Position numbers and translations under genes: made by a program. A stretch of DNA of 64,000 nt from Massilia sp. HP4 (GTDB taxonomy: Bacteria; Pseudomonadota; Gammaproteobacteria; Burkholderiales; Burkholderiaceae_D), in contig NZ_STGG01000057.1 in assembly GCF_005222695.1 (NCBI RefSeq), positions 186,001 through 250,000 on the forward strand. The letters are read 5' to 3'. Of this stretch, positions 63,500-64,000 are shown in pieces. Every line of letters begins with the position of its first letter. Positions within the stretch are counted from its first letter, which is position 1. The notes beneath the pieces are model-generated. The model saw nothing but the letters and a program-made list of their open reading frames with translations. It did not search any database and was not told where the DNA came from.

Positions 63500-64000
63500 T
63501 CAGGCCGGCTCGGTGACGCGGACGGCGGCGATCTTCGCCGTGGCAGAACGCTCGTGCCGGATCAGAGCCACGGCGATGGTGGCGATGACGGCCGGGATCG
63601 AGATGGCCAGGAAGTTCTGCTGCAGCGGCAGCGACATGCCGACCAGGGTGCCGATCACGATCGGCGCCAGGATGGCGCCGCTGCGGCCCACGCCCGAGGC
63701 CCAGCCGATGCCGGTCGAGCGCACCGCGCTCGGATAGAACTGGCCGGCATAGGCATAGGTGACGATCTGGGTGCCGATGGTCGAGGCGCCGGCCAGGCCG
63801 ACCACCAGGAACAGCAGGGAGCTCGGCATCGGATAGCCGAGCAGCGTGATCGACACGGCTGCCAGCGCATACATCCCCACCAGCACGTACTTGATGTGAT
63901 AGCGGTCGGCCAGCCAGCCGCCGCCAACGGCGCCGATGACCGCGCCGAAGTTCAGCACCAGCACGAAGGTCAGCGCCGAACCGAGGCTGTAGCCGGCGCC
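63500..64000 (-). CDS. MFS transporter, 5' end beyond window (aromatic-acid-type)
   Basis: The last 166 codons of a major facilitator protein, open to the right edge. At least four helices remain. NFGAVIGAVGGGWLADRYHIK is the A-like loop of the second half, and YPSAVRSTGIGWASGVGRSGAILAP is typical of the aromatic acid:H+ symporter (PcaK/BenK) subfamily. The end is a short polar tail. The substrate is not assigned. Confidence 0.85.
   Translation of the reverse strand, partial: GAGYSLGSALTFVLVLNFGAVIGAVGGGWLADRYHIKYVLVGMYALAAVSITLLGYPMPSSLLFLVVGLAGASTIGTQIVTYAYAGQFYPSAVRSTGIGWASGVGRSGAILAPIVIGTLVGMSLPLQQNFLAISIPAVIATIAVALIRHERSATAKIAAVRVTEPA

Overview
The window is a high-GC chromosomal segment of a betaproteobacterium. 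The gene families, the gene order of the cytochrome oxidase cluster, the PEP-CTERM protein and the long intact high-GC frames all fit Oxalobacteraceae (Massilia/Telluria-like). That placement is inferred from gene content only. I found no prophage, insertion sequence, CRISPR array, tRNA or rRNA. The only stretches that look foreign or decayed are a lower-GC HNH nuclease gene (58817-59569) and a ruined glycoside hydrolase gene (14304-15180).

Layout, left to right. 1-4982: truncated glycerol kinase, RNase P RNA, a PEP-CTERM surface protein behind a sigma-54-type promoter, a ThDP-dependent enzyme and a small membrane protein. 5215-9470: ftsY-ftsE-ftsX, then rpoH with a near-perfect CIRCE operator in its leader. 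9471-17064: stress and redox genes (cupin, LysR regulator, Ohr-like OsmC protein, AhpD-like protein, NAD(P)-binding reductase, GlxA-type regulator, YghU-type glutathione transferase, EEP-fold phosphatase) around the GH43 pseudogene. 17189-24246: a REP-like pair, a GGDEF-EAL protein, a PhoB-like regulator whose receiver has Glu in place of the phosphoacceptor Asp, pstS with a Pho box, a lipoprotein and gamma-glutamyltransferase. 24274-32323: a large hybrid histidine kinase, a BASS-family transporter, a chemoreceptor and a YtrA-type GntR/ABC-2 operon with a clear operator.

32356-37779 is an iron-uptake surface-signalling unit: Fur box, ECF sigma factor, FecR, an STN-containing TonB receptor and a PepSY membrane protein. 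37809-41959 is a small ter-type cluster (TerD, AIM24, TerD, TerC/DUF475), divergent from an NhaR-like activator and followed by a CorC-type CBS protein. 43470-45833 pairs an RsbQ-like alpha/beta hydrolase with a PAS-histidine kinase-receiver protein.

47325-56233 carries aerobic respiration: coxB-coxA-small assembly protein-ctaG-DUF2970-coxC on the minus strand, one opposite-strand DUF2909 gene, then surf1, a SCO-like protein, ctaA, ctaB and sco. Together these supply an aa3-type oxidase whose subunit II has a fused cytochrome c domain, plus heme A synthesis and copper delivery. 56585-64000 holds a BioC-like methyltransferase, comF, trmL, the HNH protein, an SGNH hydrolase, a lactone-oxidase-like flavoprotein, a porin and a truncated MFS transporter.

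No gene set here is clearly an undescribed system. The best leads are regulatory or modular: the hydrolase-kinase pair, the Glu-for-Asp PhoB-like regulator, the NhaR-linked ter cluster, CIRCE at rpoH, and the sigma-54 promoter of the PEP-CTERM gene.
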